NCBI RefSeq assembly: GCF_001590985.1
Contig: NZ_BCTX01000010.1
Span: forward strand, 1-64,000
Origin: Novosphingobium naphthalenivorans NBRC 102051
GTDB lineage: Bacteria > Pseudomonadota > Alphaproteobacteria > Sphingomonadales > Sphingomonadaceae
DNA length: 64,000 nt
Direction of reading: 5' to 3'
Each line of letters opens with the position of its first letter. Position 1 is the stretch's first letter. The notes under the pieces were generated by a model. The model worked only from the letters and a program-made list of their open reading frames with translations. It did no database searches and was not told the origin of the DNA. Position numbers and translations under genes: made by a program. Positions 9,791 to 20,886 of the stretch are shown in pieces.

Positions 9791-11314
9791 TCAACGCTCC
9801 TTGGTGGCGCTGAAGGTCAGTTCCGGATTGCGTTCCTGCTGGTAGCCGACGTCCCAGGCGGACCGGGCCATGAACACCGGGTCGCCGTCGCGGTCCTTGG
9901 CGAGATTCATTTTGTTGAAATCGCCAAAGTCCCTGAGCGCCTGATCGCTGCCCTTGAGCCAGCGCGCGGTATCGAAGGGCGAGGCTTCGAGCATCGCCTC
10001 CACCTTGTACTCCGCCTCCAGCCGCGAAATCAGCACATCGAGCTGGAGCTGCCCGACCACGCCGACGATCCACTGCGAGCCGATCTCGGGATAGAAAACC
10101 TGAATCACGCCCTCTTCCGAAAGATCGTCGAGCGCCTTCCTCAGTTGCTTGGTCTTGGTCGGGTCCTTGAGCGCGACGCGGCGCAGGATTTCCGGCGCGA
10201 AGTTGGGTAGGCCGGTGAAGCGGATCTGGTTCTTCTCCGAAAGCGTATCGCCCACCCGCAAGGTGCCGTGGTTGGGAATGCCGATGATATCGCCCGGCTC
10301 GGCGCTGTCGGCAATTTCGCGGTCCTGCGCGAAGAACAGGATCGGCGAGTGGATCGCAATCGGCTTGCCCAGCCCCGAAGGCGTCAGCTTCATGCCGCGC
10401 TTGAACGTGCCCGAGACCAGCCGCATGAAGGCGATACGGTCGCGATGCATCGGGTCCATATTGGCCTGCACCTTGAAGATAAATCCGGTAACTTCCTTGT
10501 TCTCCGGCTCGATGGGGCCCGCCTCGGTCGGCTGCGGGCGCGGCGGCGGGGCGTACCTGGCAATGGCGTCGATCAGTTCAGCCACGCCGAAGTTCTTGAG
10601 GGCGGAACCGAAGAAAACCGGAGTAAGGTCGCCCGCGCGATAGGCCTCCAGATCGAATTCGGGATAGCCGGCCACGGCCAGCTCCAGCTCTTCCGCCACG
10701 TCTTCAGGCAGCGTGACGTTCTCGTCGACCTTGCCGAGGAATTCCTTGCTGCCGCCCTCGGGACGGCTGACCTTGCCGCTGGCGATGTCGAGAATACCCT
10801 CGAACAGCCCGCCCATGCCGACCGGCCAGGACATCGGGCAGACGTCGAGCGCCAGCTTGTCGGCCACTTCGTCCATCAGATCGAAGCAGGCGCGGCCTTC
10901 GCGGTCCACCTTGTTGATGAAAGTGATGATCGGCAGCGAGCGCAGGCGGCAGACTTCGAACAGCTTGCGCGTCTGCGGCTCGATGCCCTTGGCCGCATCG
11001 ATCACCATGATCGCGGAGTCGACCGCCGTCAGCGTGCGGTAGGTATCTTCCGAGAAGTCCTCGTGGCCCGGCGTGTCGAGCAGGTTGAAAGTGATGCCGT
11101 CCTTCTCGAACGTCATCACCGAGCTGGTGACCGAGATGCCGCGCTGCTGCTCGATCTTCATCCAGTCCGAACGCGCACGCCGCGCCTGGCCGCGGGCTTT
11201 CACCTCGCCGGCAAGGTGGATGGCGCCGCCCTGCAGCAGCAGCTTTTCGGTCAGCGTGGTCTTACCCGCGTCAGGGTGCGAGATGATCGCGAAAGTACGG
11301 CGTGAATTGCTCAT
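9791..11314 (-). CDS. prfC: peptide chain release factor 3
   Basis: GTPase that recycles RF1/RF2 from the ribosome after termination. 507 residues, close to the usual 520-530. The Walker A P-loop HPDAGKTT is at about 13-20, DTPGH is in the G3 region and NKVDREGR is G4. The C-terminal segment beginning PEIGSQWIVGVVGQLQ is specific to RF3 and separates it from EF-G. ATG start at 11314. Confidence 0.96.
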   Translation of the reverse strand: MSNSRRTFAIISHPDAGKTTLTEKLLLQGGAIHLAGEVKARGQARRARSDWMKIEQQRGISVTSSVMTFEKDGITFNLLDTPGHEDFSEDTYRTLTAVDSAIMVIDAAKGIEPQTRKLFEVCRLRSLPIITFINKVDREGRACFDLMDEVADKLALDVCPMSWPVGMGGLFEGILDIASGKVSRPEGGSKEFLGKVDENVTLPEDVAEELELAVAGYPEFDLEAYRAGDLTPVFFGSALKNFGVAELIDAIARYAPPPRPQPTEAGPIEPENKEVTGFIFKVQANMDPMHRDRIAFMRLVSGTFKRGMKLTPSGLGKPIAIHSPILFFAQDREIADSAEPGDIIGIPNHGTLRVGDTLSEKNQIRFTGLPNFAPEILRRVALKDPTKTKQLRKALDDLSEEGVIQVFYPEIGSQWIVGVVGQLQLDVLISRLEAEYKVEAMLEASPFDTARWLKGSDQALRDFGDFNKMNLAKDRDGDPVFMARSAWDVGYQQERNPELTFSATKER

Positions 11315-11358
11315 CCGCGCGCCTTTAGGGGCGCACAGGGATTACCGCAACGGCTGCC

Positions 11359-12108
11359 TTACCCTTCCCGTGCCACCTGGAAGCCCGCGAACGACTGGCT
11401 GACGGGCATCAGTTCCAGCGTGTTGATGTTCAGATGCGGCGGCAGCGAGGCAACCCACAGCACGGTTTCGGCAATGTCCGCGCCGGTCATCGGGTTGGCG
11501 CCTGCGTAAAGCTGATCCGACGCTGCCTGATTGCCGCCGGTGCGCACCAGCGTGAATTCGGTTTCCACCATGCCCGGCTCGATCGAGGTGACACGCACGC
11601 CCGTGCCCGACAGGTCGGAGCGCAGGCCCAGCGAGAACTGGCGCACAAAGGCCTTGGTGCCGCCATAGACGTTTCCGCCGGTATAGGGATACGTCGCCGC
11701 CACCGAGGACAGGTTCACCACCGCCGCCTTGCTGGCGATCAGCGCGGGCAGCAGCTTGTGCGTGAGCGAGACCAGCGCGGTGACGTTGGTATCGATCATC
11801 GTCTTCCAGCTCGCAAGATCGGCATCCTGCGCCTTTTCCGTGCCGAGCGCGAGGCCTGCATTGTTCACGAGGCAGTCGATTTTCGCAAAGCCCTCGGGCA
11901 GCGAATCGAGCGCGGCATCGCGGGCCGCTTCGTCGCGCACGTCGAACACGCAAGGATGCACCCGGTCCGCGCCCAGTTCCTCCACGAGCGCTTCAAGCCG
12001 CTCGGCCCGGCGGCCGGTGGCGATCACTTTCCAGCCTGCCCTGACGAAAGCACGGGCACAGGCTTCACCGATACCGGAGGTAGCACCGGTGACGAGAACG
12101 GTCTTCAT
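11359..12108 (-). CDS. SDR-family oxidoreductase (YdfG-like)
   Basis: 249-residue classical short-chain dehydrogenase. The cofactor motif TGATSGIG is at residues 7-14, NNAG follows, and the catalytic Tyr and Lys are in VYGGTKAF. The TGRRAER segment suggests NADP preference. The overall sequence resembles YdfG-type 3-hydroxy acid dehydrogenases acting on serine or 3-hydroxypropionate, but the substrate is not proven. ATG at 12108 has AAGGAG at good spacing. It is followed on the same strand by prfC. Confidence 0.85.
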   Translation of the reverse strand: MKTVLVTGATSGIGEACARAFVRAGWKVIATGRRAERLEALVEELGADRVHPCVFDVRDEAARDAALDSLPEGFAKIDCLVNNAGLALGTEKAQDADLASWKTMIDTNVTALVSLTHKLLPALIASKAAVVNLSSVAATYPYTGGNVYGGTKAFVRQFSLGLRSDLSGTGVRVTSIEPGMVETEFTLVRTGGNQAASDQLYAGANPMTGADIAETVLWVASLPPHLNINTLELMPVSQSFAGFQVAREG

Positions 12109-12131
12109 GGCAGGCTCCTTCAATCGCCCAT

Positions 12132-13022
12132 TCAATCGGCGGGCAGGACCGTCACATCCATGCTGAACGTGCGGGCCGCGCCGGGTTCGAGATTCACGAT
12201 TCCCGGCTTCTTGCGGAAATCGCCCGAAAAGCCAACCGGATCCGCATGGCCCTGCCAGGGTTCTATGCACAGGAACGGTGCGCCGGGCTTCTGCCAGACG
12301 CCGAGCATCGGCATGTCCGGGAAAGCAATGGCCAGCTGCGCCCCGCCGGGCGTGCCGAAGGTGAGCGAACGGCTGGCCAGATCGGTCCAGATCATCGCGT
12401 CCGCCTCGAACAGCGCGGAATCGAGTGCGAGATGGTGGCCATCGACAGGCGTGGGCTCCCCGCCGGGCAGCATCAGACCCGTGGCGAGATCGAGGCGGCG
12501 GACCACCTGCGGCTCGGGACTGGCGAAGGCAATCACATGGTCCGCCTTCGCTGTTCCGCCGGGCAAAGGCCAGGCAAAGGCGGGGTGATAGCCGAAGCTG
12601 AACGGCAGCGGGACATCGCCGGGATTGCGCACAGTCGCGCTCGTATGCAGCGTCGTGCCTTCGAGCGCGAAGGCCATCTCCAGCTCGAAAGCGAAGGGAT
12701 AGACCGCGCGCGTCTCCTCACTGTCGCGCAAGCGGAAGCGCGCGTGGTCCTCGCCGGCCTCCACGAGCGTGAATGCCGAGCGGCGGGCAAAGCCGTGCCG
12801 GGCCAGTTCGTATTCCCCGCCGTCCACCCGGTAGCGATTCGCAGCAAGGCCACCGACGATGGGGAACAGCACCGGCGCGTGCCCGGACCAGAAGGCCGGA
12901 TCAGCGTTCGTCATGAACTCGCGGCCATGCGCATCCGTGAGCGACCAGAGCTCGGCGCCGAAGGGATTGATCCGGGCCGTGAGATCGCCGGAACTGATGG
13001 TCACGAACTCCATTTCCGGCAC
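12132..13022 (-). CDS. aldose 1-epimerase (galactose mutarotase-like) family protein
   Basis: 296 residues with the galactose-mutarotase beta-sandwich pattern: N-terminal AELWSLTDAHGREFM, RHGFARR (catalytic His region), SFGYHPAFAWP with the second His, and IEPWQGHADP near the end carrying the conserved Glu and Trp. It is closest to the LacX-like or YeaD-like branch and may epimerise a sugar or sugar phosphate. GTG at 13022 is preferred because AGGAG lies 7 bases upstream; an in-frame ATG is at 13013. Confidence 0.85.
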   Translation of the reverse strand: MPEMEFVTISSGDLTARINPFGAELWSLTDAHGREFMTNADPAFWSGHAPVLFPIVGGLAANRYRVDGGEYELARHGFARRSAFTLVEAGEDHARFRLRDSEETRAVYPFAFELEMAFALEGTTLHTSATVRNPGDVPLPFSFGYHPAFAWPLPGGTAKADHVIAFASPEPQVVRRLDLATGLMLPGGEPTPVDGHHLALDSALFEADAMIWTDLASRSLTFGTPGGAQLAIAFPDMPMLGVWQKPGAPFLCIEPWQGHADPVGFSGDFRKKPGIVNLEPGAARTFSMDVTVLPAD

Positions 13023-13045
13023 CGGCGATCTCCTGTTTCCCCTGG

Positions 13046-15460
13046 TCAGCCGCGCAGGACGGCCCCGAGTTTGGCGGCAGCGGCAGTCACCTTGTCGGTG
13101 ATCGCCTTCAAGTCTTCGTCCTTATAGCTCTTTTCGAGCGGCTGGAGCGTAACTTCAAGCGCCAGCGACTTCTGTCCTTCCGGAACGCCCTGCCCGCGGA
13201 AGTCATCGAAGAGGCGGGCCGCAACGATATTCACCTTGTCCGCCCCTTGCACCACGCGCACCAGATCGCCGGCAGGCAGCTCCACAGGCACCAGGAAAGC
13301 GTAGTCGCGCGTTACGGCCTGTAGCGCAGGCGGCGCGTAAGAGACGCGGGCAAAGGTGGCAGCGCCCTTCTTGCCGGGAATCGCATCGAGATAGATCTCG
13401 ACCAGCGCGACCGGGCCATCGATGTCGAACTGCCGGGCCGCCGTGGGATGCAGCATTCCGAAGCGGGCCAGCACGTTCTTGGGGCCAAGGCGCAACGTGC
13501 CCGACTGGCCGGGGTGGAACTGCGGCCCGGCCTCCCCCATAACTTGAAGCTTGTCCGCCGGCGCGCCCGCCTCGGCCAGCAGCGCCAGCGCTTCGGCCTT
13601 GGCGTCATAGGCATCGAACGGCACGGCCTTGCCCGTCGCCCAGCCGCGCGGCGCCTTGTCGCCCGCGAGCACTACGCCCAGCGCCATGCGCTCGTCGCTC
13701 GCTCCGTCCTTGCCGCGCAGATAGCGGCGGCCGAGTTCGAACAGCCGCAGCGAGGATGCCCCTCGATCGAGATTGCGCTTCGCCGCCGACAACAGCCCCG
13801 GCAGCAGCGAAGGCCGCATGACCTTCATGTCCTCGCTGATCGGGTTGGACAGCGTCCACAGGCCGCCGTTTCCGTCCGCGAAGGCATCCGCCTCGACCTG
13901 CGGCAGGAACGACCACGTAACCGCCTCCTGCAGCCCGCGCGCGGCAGCGGCGCGGCGCACGCGGCGCTCCTGCTTCTGCGCCGGCGTGGCGGTTGGCCGG
14001 GCGACGCCATCGGTGCGCGGCAGCGCCACGCTCTCGACTTTGTCGAGGCCATGGATGCGGACGACTTCTTCCACCAGATCGGGCGCACCGTCGACGTCCG
14101 GGCGCCAGCCGGGCACGGTGACGGCCCAGGCCTTGTCGAATCCGGCCTGCTCGGCCACCGCCACGAAGCCCAGCGCTTCGAGAATGCGCTGCTGTTCCTC
14201 CAGCGGGATCGAAACGCCGCCCAGCTTCTCGGTCAGGACAGGATCGAAGTGGACGATCTTCGGCGTGGCCGGCGCGGCGCCTGCCCGCACGACTTCCGAG
14301 GCCTCGCCGCCGCACAGCGTCTGGATCAGCCGGGTCAGATGCGCGAGGCCGGAATCGAGGAAGCTCGGATCGATGCCGCGTTCGAAACGGGCACGCGCAT
14401 CGGACGTGAGATTGAGCTTGCGGCCGGTCTTGGCGATGCGTTCGGGATCGAAATAGGCGATTTCGAGCAGGATATCGGTGGTCCCATCCTCGCAGCCCGA
14501 ATGCTCGCCGCCCATGATCCCGGCAATGTCGTGGACGCCGCTGTCGTCGGCAATCACGGTCATGTCCGAATCGAGCGTGTATTCCTTCTCGTTGAGCGCC
14601 AGCACGGTCTCGCCGTCCCTGGCCCGGCGTGCGAAGACCGCGCCGTTCAGCTTGGCCAGATCGTAGGCGTGCGCCGGGCGGCCATAGGCCAGCATCACAT
14701 AGTTGGTGGCATCGACCAGCGCCGAAATCGGGCGCTGACCGGCCGACATCAGGCAGTCCTGCAGCCACTGCGGCGAGGTGCCGTTCTTCACGCCCTTGAT
14801 GACGCGGCCGTAGAAGGCCGGGCAGCCTTCCGGATCGTCGGTGCGGATCTCGACCGGGCACGGGAATTCGCCCGCGATGTCGAGCTGCTCGATCGGCCTC
14901 AGCGTGCCAAGCCCGGCCGCCGCCAGATCGCGAGCGATGCCGTAAAGGCCCATGCAGTCGGGACGGTTCGGCGTAATCGCCACTTCGATCACCGGATCGG
15001 CGCCATGATAATCGGCGAAAGCCGTGCCGACCGGTGCATCCTCGGGCAGTTCGATGATGCCGTCGTGGTCCTCGCCGAGTTCGAGTTCGCGCGTCGAGCA
15101 CATCATGCCGTTCGATTCGACACCGCGAATGGCCGACTTCTTGAGCACCAGCCCGTTCGCGGGAACCGTGGCACCGGGAAGGCCGAGCACGCCGACAAGG
15201 CCCGCACGGGCATTGGGCGCGCCGCAGACGACCTGCAGTGGCTGGCCGTCACCGGTATCGACCGTCAGAACCTGCAACTTGTCCGCATCCGGGTGACGCG
15301 CGGCGGTCAGCACTTTGGCGACACGGAAGCCGGTCAGCTTTTCGGACGGGTCCTCGATGCCTTCGACTTCCAGGCCGATGGCGTTGAGCTTGGCGGCAAC
15401 CTCTTCGACCGTCGCTTCGGTTTCGAGGTACTGCTTGAGCCAGGAGAGCGAGAATTTCAT
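13046..15460 (-). CDS. pheT: phenylalanine-tRNA ligase beta subunit
   Basis: 804 residues. The N-terminal 150 residues form the tRNA-binding OB domain (HPDADKLQVL), followed by the B3/B4 editing region, the B5 domain and a C-terminal anticodon-binding ferredoxin fold with the VTRDYAFLVP strand. Works as an alpha2-beta2 enzyme with PheS. It lies 30 bases downstream of pheS, in the usual pheST order. Confidence 0.97.
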   Translation of the reverse strand: MKFSLSWLKQYLETEATVEEVAAKLNAIGLEVEGIEDPSEKLTGFRVAKVLTAARHPDADKLQVLTVDTGDGQPLQVVCGAPNARAGLVGVLGLPGATVPANGLVLKKSAIRGVESNGMMCSTRELELGEDHDGIIELPEDAPVGTAFADYHGADPVIEVAITPNRPDCMGLYGIARDLAAAGLGTLRPIEQLDIAGEFPCPVEIRTDDPEGCPAFYGRVIKGVKNGTSPQWLQDCLMSAGQRPISALVDATNYVMLAYGRPAHAYDLAKLNGAVFARRARDGETVLALNEKEYTLDSDMTVIADDSGVHDIAGIMGGEHSGCEDGTTDILLEIAYFDPERIAKTGRKLNLTSDARARFERGIDPSFLDSGLAHLTRLIQTLCGGEASEVVRAGAAPATPKIVHFDPVLTEKLGGVSIPLEEQQRILEALGFVAVAEQAGFDKAWAVTVPGWRPDVDGAPDLVEEVVRIHGLDKVESVALPRTDGVARPTATPAQKQERRVRRAAAARGLQEAVTWSFLPQVEADAFADGNGGLWTLSNPISEDMKVMRPSLLPGLLSAAKRNLDRGASSLRLFELGRRYLRGKDGASDERMALGVVLAGDKAPRGWATGKAVPFDAYDAKAEALALLAEAGAPADKLQVMGEAGPQFHPGQSGTLRLGPKNVLARFGMLHPTAARQFDIDGPVALVEIYLDAIPGKKGAATFARVSYAPPALQAVTRDYAFLVPVELPAGDLVRVVQGADKVNIVAARLFDDFRGQGVPEGQKSLALEVTLQPLEKSYKDEDLKAITDKVTAAAAKLGAVLRG

Positions 15461-15490
15461 GTTCGTTTATCCTTCCGCGATCCTGGTCGT

Positions 15491-16591
15491 TCAGGCCGGC
15501 GTACCGACGCCGCCCGAAAGGGTCGGCACGTCGAGGGCGGAGAAGCCGTAATGGGAGAGCCAGCGCACATCGCCGTCGAAGAAGGCGCGCAGATCGTCCA
15601 TGCCGTATTTCAGCATGGCAAGACGGTCGACGCCGACGCCGAAGGCGAAACCCTGCCATTCGTCGGGATCGAGCCCGCCGGCCTTGATGACATGGCGGTT
15701 GACCATGCCGCTGCCGAGCACTTCCATCCAGGCGTGGCCGGGCTCATCACCCGAACCGCCGACCACGCGGCGACCGCCTTCATTGGCATAGCCCACGTCC
15801 ACTTCCACCGAAGGTTCGGTGAAGGGGAAGTAGCTGGGGCGCAGGCGCAGGACGATGTCGTCGCGCTCGAAGAAGGCCTTGAGGAAAGTCTCCAGCGTCC
15901 ACTTGAGGTGGCCGAGGTGGATGTCCTTGTCGATCACCAGCGCTTCGACCTGATGGAACATCGGCGTGTGCGTGGCGTCGCTGTCGGAGCGGTACACGCG
16001 GCCCGGCGCGATGATGCGCAGCGGCGCGCCTTCGGAAAGCATCGTGCGGATCTGCACCGGCGAGGTATGCGTGCGCAGCACCATCTCACGGTCCTGCGCG
16101 TCACGGTCCGGGAAATAGAAAGTGTCGTGCATTGCGCGCGCCGGGTGGGTTTCCGGCATGTTGAGCGCGGTGAAGTTGTGCCAGTCGTCCTCGATCTCGG
16201 GACCGGTGGCCACGGCAAAGCCCATGTCGGCGAAAATCTCGGCCAGTTCGTCCATCACTTGCGACACGGGATGGACCGAGCCCTTCGGCATTTCCGGCGC
16301 CGGGAGCGAAAGGTCGATGGTTTCCGACGCCAGCCTGGCATCCAGCGCCGCCGATTCCAGCGCATCCTTGCGCGCGCCCAGAGCCGCGGTGACGGCTTCC
16401 CGCAGCGCATGGATCTTGGGTCCTTCCACCTGCCGCTCTTCCGGGCTCATCTTGCCCAGCGTCTTGAGCAGGCCGGAGACCGAGCCTTGCTTGCCCAGCG
16501 CCGAAACGCGGATCGCCTCGACCCCCGCGAGGTCAGCCGCCTCGCCGATCGCGCCGAGCAGTTCGGCCTTCAATTGTTCGATGTCGCTCAC
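15491..16591 (-). CDS. pheS: phenylalanine-tRNA ligase alpha subunit
   Basis: 366 residues. N-terminal coiled-coil arm (about 1-95), then the class II catalytic core: [18 protein letters not shown], the motif 2 region [20 protein letters not shown], and a motif 3 GVDRLAML near the C-terminus. It makes the Phe-AMP intermediate. Upstream of it a strong terminator ends the rpmI-rplT transcript, so pheST has its own promoter or depends on read-through. Confidence 0.97.
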   Translation of the reverse strand: MSDIEQLKAELLGAIGEAADLAGVEAIRVSALGKQGSVSGLLKTLGKMSPEERQVEGPKIHALREAVTAALGARKDALESAALDARLASETIDLSLPAPEMPKGSVHPVSQVMDELAEIFADMGFAVATGPEIEDDWHNFTALNMPETHPARAMHDTFYFPDRDAQDREMVLRTHTSPVQIRTMLSEGAPLRIIAPGRVYRSDSDATHTPMFHQVEALVIDKDIHLGHLKWTLETFLKAFFERDDIVLRLRPSYFPFTEPSVEVDVGYANEGGRRVVGGSGDEPGHAWMEVLGSGMVNRHVIKAGGLDPDEWQGFAFGVGVDRLAMLKYGMDDLRAFFDGDVRWLSHYGFSALDVPTLSGGVGTPA

Positions 16592-16634
16592 TTCACTTCC
16601 TCTCGCGAATCGCAGTGGCGCCTAAAGATGACGC

Positions 16635-16673
16635 GAAAAGGGCGCGGCCGGCACCTGCCGACCACGCCCTTTC
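16635..16673 (-). terminator. Rho-independent terminator of rpmI-rplT
   Basis: On the minus strand a 17-bp stem beginning AAAGGGCGTGG with two G-U pairs and a 2-base loop, followed by TTTTC. It lies between the rplT stop and the pheS start. Confidence 0.8.
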
Positions 16674-16710
16674 GGATCGCGCTATAAAACGAAACCTTCG
16701 TGTCGGCGGA

Positions 16711-17070
16711 TTACGCCGGCAGCGCTGCCTTCGCCTGCGCGATGACGGCGGTAAAGATCGCGCCTTCGTTCATCGCGAGGTCGGCCATCGCCTTGCGGTC
16801 GAGCTCGATGCCGGCGAGCTTAACGCCGTGCATGAACTGCGAGTAGGTCAGGCCTTCGTTGCGGACGGCAGCGTTGATGCGCTGGATCCACAGGGCGCGG
16901 AAGTTGCGCTTCTTAACCTTGCGGTCGCGATAGGCGTACTGGCCGGCCTTTTCGACGGCCTGACGGGCAACGCGGATCGTATTCTTGCGGCGGCCGCGGT
17001 AGCCCTTGGCCTGGTCCAGAATACGCTTGTGCTTGGCGCGGGTGGTAACACCCCTCTTAATACGGCTCAT
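16711..17070 (-). CDS. rplT: 50S ribosomal protein L20
   Basis: 119 residues, very basic, with the invariant N-terminal [18 protein letters not shown] and the [10 protein letters not shown] motif. It binds 23S rRNA early in 50S assembly and in other bacteria autoregulates the operon. 14 bases after rpmI. The gene order rpmI-rplT-pheS-pheT is conserved, but infC, which often leads this cluster, is not here. Confidence 0.98.
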   Translation of the reverse strand: MSRIKRGVTTRAKHKRILDQAKGYRGRRKNTIRVARQAVEKAGQYAYRDRKVKKRNFRALWIQRINAAVRNEGLTYSQFMHGVKLAGIELDRKAMADLAMNEGAIFTAVIAQAKAALPA

Positions 17071-17083
17071 GTGTCAGCGCTCC

Positions 17084-17287
17084 TCAGTTCAGCCCGTAGG
17101 GCGCCCACTTCTTGATCGTCTTGGCATCGGCGTCAGAGATGACTTCGGTGCCGCGATTCTGGCGGATGTACTTGCCGTTATGGCTCATGAGGCGGTGGCG
17201 CTTGCCGGCAACGCCGTGCTTCACCTTGCCGGTGGCGGTGATCTTGAAGCGCTTCTTCACACCGCTCTTGGTCTTCAACTTGGGCAT
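17084..17287 (-). CDS. rpmI: 50S ribosomal protein L35
   Basis: 67 residues with the family pattern [15 protein letters not shown] and a [11 protein letters not shown] segment. First gene of the rpmI-rplT operon. ATG at 17287 with AGGAG just upstream. Confidence 0.98.
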   Translation of the reverse strand: MPKLKTKSGVKKRFKITATGKVKHGVAGKRHRLMSHNGKYIRQNRGTEVISDADAKTIKKWAPYGLN

Positions 17288-17442
17288 TTTCGTCTCCTGT
17301 TCAGGGACACGTCCCGCCGGCCCTGGCAGCCCTTTTCGCCAGGCCGACCCGCGAATCTCTTTGTGAAAGACTCAAGTCGTGTCGATTGAAGGGCGGCCCT
17401 TTAGTGCGGGAAGGGCCGAAAGGCAAGAGCGCAGCGCCCAGC

Positions 17443-17880
17443 TCAGGACCCGTTGCGCAAAGTCGAGAACGGCCGGCGCCGCGTCCGCCGCAGCCAGTCC
17501 GGAAAATCGCCCCCGGCAATCGCCGGAGCCTTTGCCGGCAAGGCGATGCGCCAAAGATAGACCTGCGCCCTGACACGGCCTCCGCAGGCCGTTCGGACCG
17601 GCAGGCCAGCGCGGCGGTACTCCAGCCCTTCGTAGCGGTCCAGCCGCGCCAGATCGCCGGGAGCCAGGCTGAGTTGGCAGAGCGTGCCCCGCACCCGCGC
17701 GCCCGACTTTGCGGGAACCAGTGCCGGGAACCAGCCATTCCCGCCGCGAATGGCGAAGAGGCGCCCGGGCACGCTGGCCGCCTCGCCTTTCACCAGCCGC
17801 GCCGCGATCCAGCGCGCCATGCGTGTCCCCGCCTGCGGCTGCAAAGTGCCGTAGACGAAAAGACGCAAAGTCCGGCTCAA
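17443..17880 (-). CDS. gamma-glutamylcyclotransferase (AIG2/GGCT) family protein
   Basis: 145 residues with the GGCT fold signature: FVYGTLQPQAG at the N-terminus and a conserved RYEGLEYRR holding the catalytic Glu. Family members cyclise gamma-glutamyl amino acids or gamma-glutamylamines to 5-oxoproline. No ATG or GTG is available between the upstream in-frame stop and the motif; TTG at 17880 is the likely start. It sits just after the hisN stop. Confidence 0.8.
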   Translation of the reverse strand: MSRTLRLFVYGTLQPQAGTRMARWIAARLVKGEAASVPGRLFAIRGGNGWFPALVPAKSGARVRGTLCQLSLAPGDLARLDRYEGLEYRRAGLPVRTACGGRVRAQVYLWRIALPAKAPAIAGGDFPDWLRRTRRRPFSTLRNGS

Positions 17881-17904
17881 CGGGGCCTGCTCAACGGGTC
17901 TGGC

Positions 17905-18687
17905 TCAATGATGGCAAGCCAGAGCTTCGATCACGTCTTCCAGCCGCGCCGGATCGCCGATGGCGAGAACATGCCCTTCCGATTCGGCATGGAGCGGATC
18001 GCCGTTCCAGTCGCACATCGTGCCGCCCGCCCCTTCGACAACAGGCACCAGCGCCGCCCAGTCGTGCAGCTTCAATCCGGCCTCGCAGACCAGATCGATC
18101 TGGCCGCTCGCCAGCAGGCCATAATTGTAGCAATCCCCGCCCATCATCATCCGGCGGTGATCGGTGCGCGCGGCCAGCGCCATGAAGTGATCGCCCTGAT
18201 GGTCGTCGAAATACTGCGGCCCGGTGGTCGCCAGCATGGCCTCGGACAGTTCGCGGCACGAGCGGGTGCGCACGGGCTTGCCATTGAACGTGGTCGGCTG
18301 GCCGCTGGCGCCGATCCAGCGCTCGCCCAGGATCGGCTGGTCGATGATCCCCAGCACCGGCCAGCCATCGACCAGCAGCGAGACCAGCGTGCCGAAAATC
18401 GGCCGGCCCGCGATAAAGGAAACGGTTCCGTCGATCGGATCAAGCACCCAGGTCCGGTTCGACGTGCCGGCCTCGTTCCCGAACTCCTCGCCGATGATCG
18501 CGTCCTGCGGCACCTCGGCCTGCAGGATGCGGCGCATTGCTTCCTCGGCCGCGCGGTCGGCGATCGTGACCGGTGAGGCATCGGCCTTGCGCTCGGCATC
18601 CAGACCGCTGCGAAAATGGGGGCGGATGGCCTGGCCGGCCGCCTCGGCGAGCCTCACGGCGAGAGCGATGTCCTGTTCGATTTTCAT
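17905..18687 (-). CDS. hisN: histidinol-phosphatase, inositol-monophosphatase type
   Basis: 260 residues of the IMPase-like family. Metal-binding motifs are GEEFGNE (Glu) and WVLDPIDGTVSF (Asp-x-x-Asp-Gly-Thr), with a C-terminal LKLHDWAALVPVVEGAGG. The overall pattern matches the HisN histidinol-phosphate phosphatase found in alphaproteobacteria lacking HisB-N. Other sugar-phosphate substrates cannot be excluded. ATG at 18687 has AGGG upstream. Confidence 0.85.
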   Translation of the reverse strand: MKIEQDIALAVRLAEAAGQAIRPHFRSGLDAERKADASPVTIADRAAEEAMRRILQAEVPQDAIIGEEFGNEAGTSNRTWVLDPIDGTVSFIAGRPIFGTLVSLLVDGWPVLGIIDQPILGERWIGASGQPTTFNGKPVRTRSCRELSEAMLATTGPQYFDDHQGDHFMALAARTDHRRMMMGGDCYNYGLLASGQIDLVCEAGLKLHDWAALVPVVEGAGGTMCDWNGDPLHAESEGHVLAIGDPARLEDVIEALACHH

Positions 18688-18857
18688 GGCAGCCCTGTGC
18701 CCATGGGATACCGCTGCGGTCAAGCGGCCATCGCGCATTCGCTAAACCTGTAATAAAATGGCAGGGAACAATAGCCCGATGTGGGCTTTCCCACGTTGCA
18801 CGACTGTTTCACGAGACGTATTTTCCTCATTCAAAGGGGTCGTGGCAAGAGCGGGGT

Positions 18858-19820
18858 ATGGAACACAGCAAGCGGCCGGCGATCGATCCGGCGATCGCAC
18901 CGGAACAGGGGTTCACGAAAGGTGGACAGCCCCTGTCTTACAATCGTGCTCCGGCACCCGATCTGGCCCCATGGGTGGCGCGCCTCTACGTCACGAAAGT
19001 CTCGGCGCCTGCCGACTACACGCTGTCATGCGGATTGTTCAGCGATGCCGCCTTCCTCCGTATCCAGCTCGCCGGTAAATGGACGGCTGAAACCGCAAGC
19101 GGACACGAGGCCTTCAACCGCGAGGCCCTGTTCTTCGGGCCGCAGACGAAACGCATGCCCGTCACTGTCACCGGCAGCTTCACCAGCGTGGGCTTGGCGA
19201 TGCGACCGGGCGCCTGCACCGCGCTGCGGGGGCCAAGACTTGCCGAGTATCTCGACCGGATGGTGCCCACAGCCGCCATCAGCCTGCCTTCGGAACAGAT
19301 CCTGGCGATGTTGCCGCCCGACGCCATGCCCGAAGACTGGCTTCACGCTCTGGAAGACCTGGTGCGCGATCGGGTCGAGCAGATGGACGGGGCCAAGCCC
19401 GACCCGATCGCCGCCCGCTTCGAGGAAATCACGTTCAGCGATCCGGGAATGTCCGTCGGTGAGGCGGCCCGGCTTTGCGGCGTGGAACGGCGCAAGCTGG
19501 AACGCGTGGCCAACCGCGATTTCGGTATGCCACCCAAGCAGGTCCTGCGCCGGGCCCGCGCGCTCGACATGGCCAGCCATTTACGCGGCGTCGCCGATTC
19601 GGATGAAGGCGAGGAGATGGCGCTTCGCTACTATGACGAAAGCCACCTGATCCACGAGTTCACGGCGCTGTTCGGCATGTCTCCACGCCAGTTCGTGAAG
19701 AAGCCGCAGCCGATTCTCACCCTTTCGCTCGAATCGCGTCAGGCACGAAGGCTCGAAGCGCTCCACCGGCTCGCGCCCGGACAGGCTAGGCCCTGGGAAC
19801 AGGAACAGGACCGGACCTGA
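18858..19820 (+). CDS. AraC-family transcriptional regulator
   Basis: 320 residues. The N-terminal ~170 residues form a ligand-sensing-type domain of the DUF6597 kind (SYNRAPAPDLAPWVARLYVT, then the FFGPQTKRM region). The C-terminal part carries two helix-turn-helix units: SVGEAARLCGVERRKLERV, and YYDESHLIHEFTALFGMSPRQF, the second being the family signature. The frame is open for 95 codons upstream of the ATG at 18858 but that part has no similarity. It is convergent with prs and divergent from hisN; targets are unknown. Confidence 0.85.
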   Translation: MEHSKRPAIDPAIAPEQGFTKGGQPLSYNRAPAPDLAPWVARLYVTKVSAPADYTLSCGLFSDAAFLRIQLAGKWTAETASGHEAFNREALFFGPQTKRMPVTVTGSFTSVGLAMRPGACTALRGPRLAEYLDRMVPTAAISLPSEQILAMLPPDAMPEDWLHALEDLVRDRVEQMDGAKPDPIAARFEEITFSDPGMSVGEAARLCGVERRKLERVANRDFGMPPKQVLRRARALDMASHLRGVADSDEGEEMALRYYDESHLIHEFTALFGMSPRQFVKKPQPILTLSLESRQARRLEALHRLAPGQARPWEQEQDRT

Positions 19821-19837
19821 GGCCGGTCCGGCAAGCC

Positions 19838-20773
<936 letters not shown>

Positions 20774-20886
20774 GGCGAATCCCTCAAACAAACGGCCGGA
20801 GGTGTTGGCTGATCGCGCCCGCCTCTAGCCATGCGTCATGCGAATGCAATAGAGTACCCGCCGTTTTCACCGGAAGCGGGCAAAGC

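Noticed and set aside
13448-16687. Very long plus-strand open frame opposite pheT and pheS
   Set aside because: It mirrors the real genes; its arginine/histidine-rich translation is typical of the antisense frame of GC-rich coding DNA.
19808-19829. GGACCGG/CCGGTCC hairpin over the AraC-family stop codon
   Set aside because: It overlaps the stop codon and lacks a T-tract; not convincing as a terminator.
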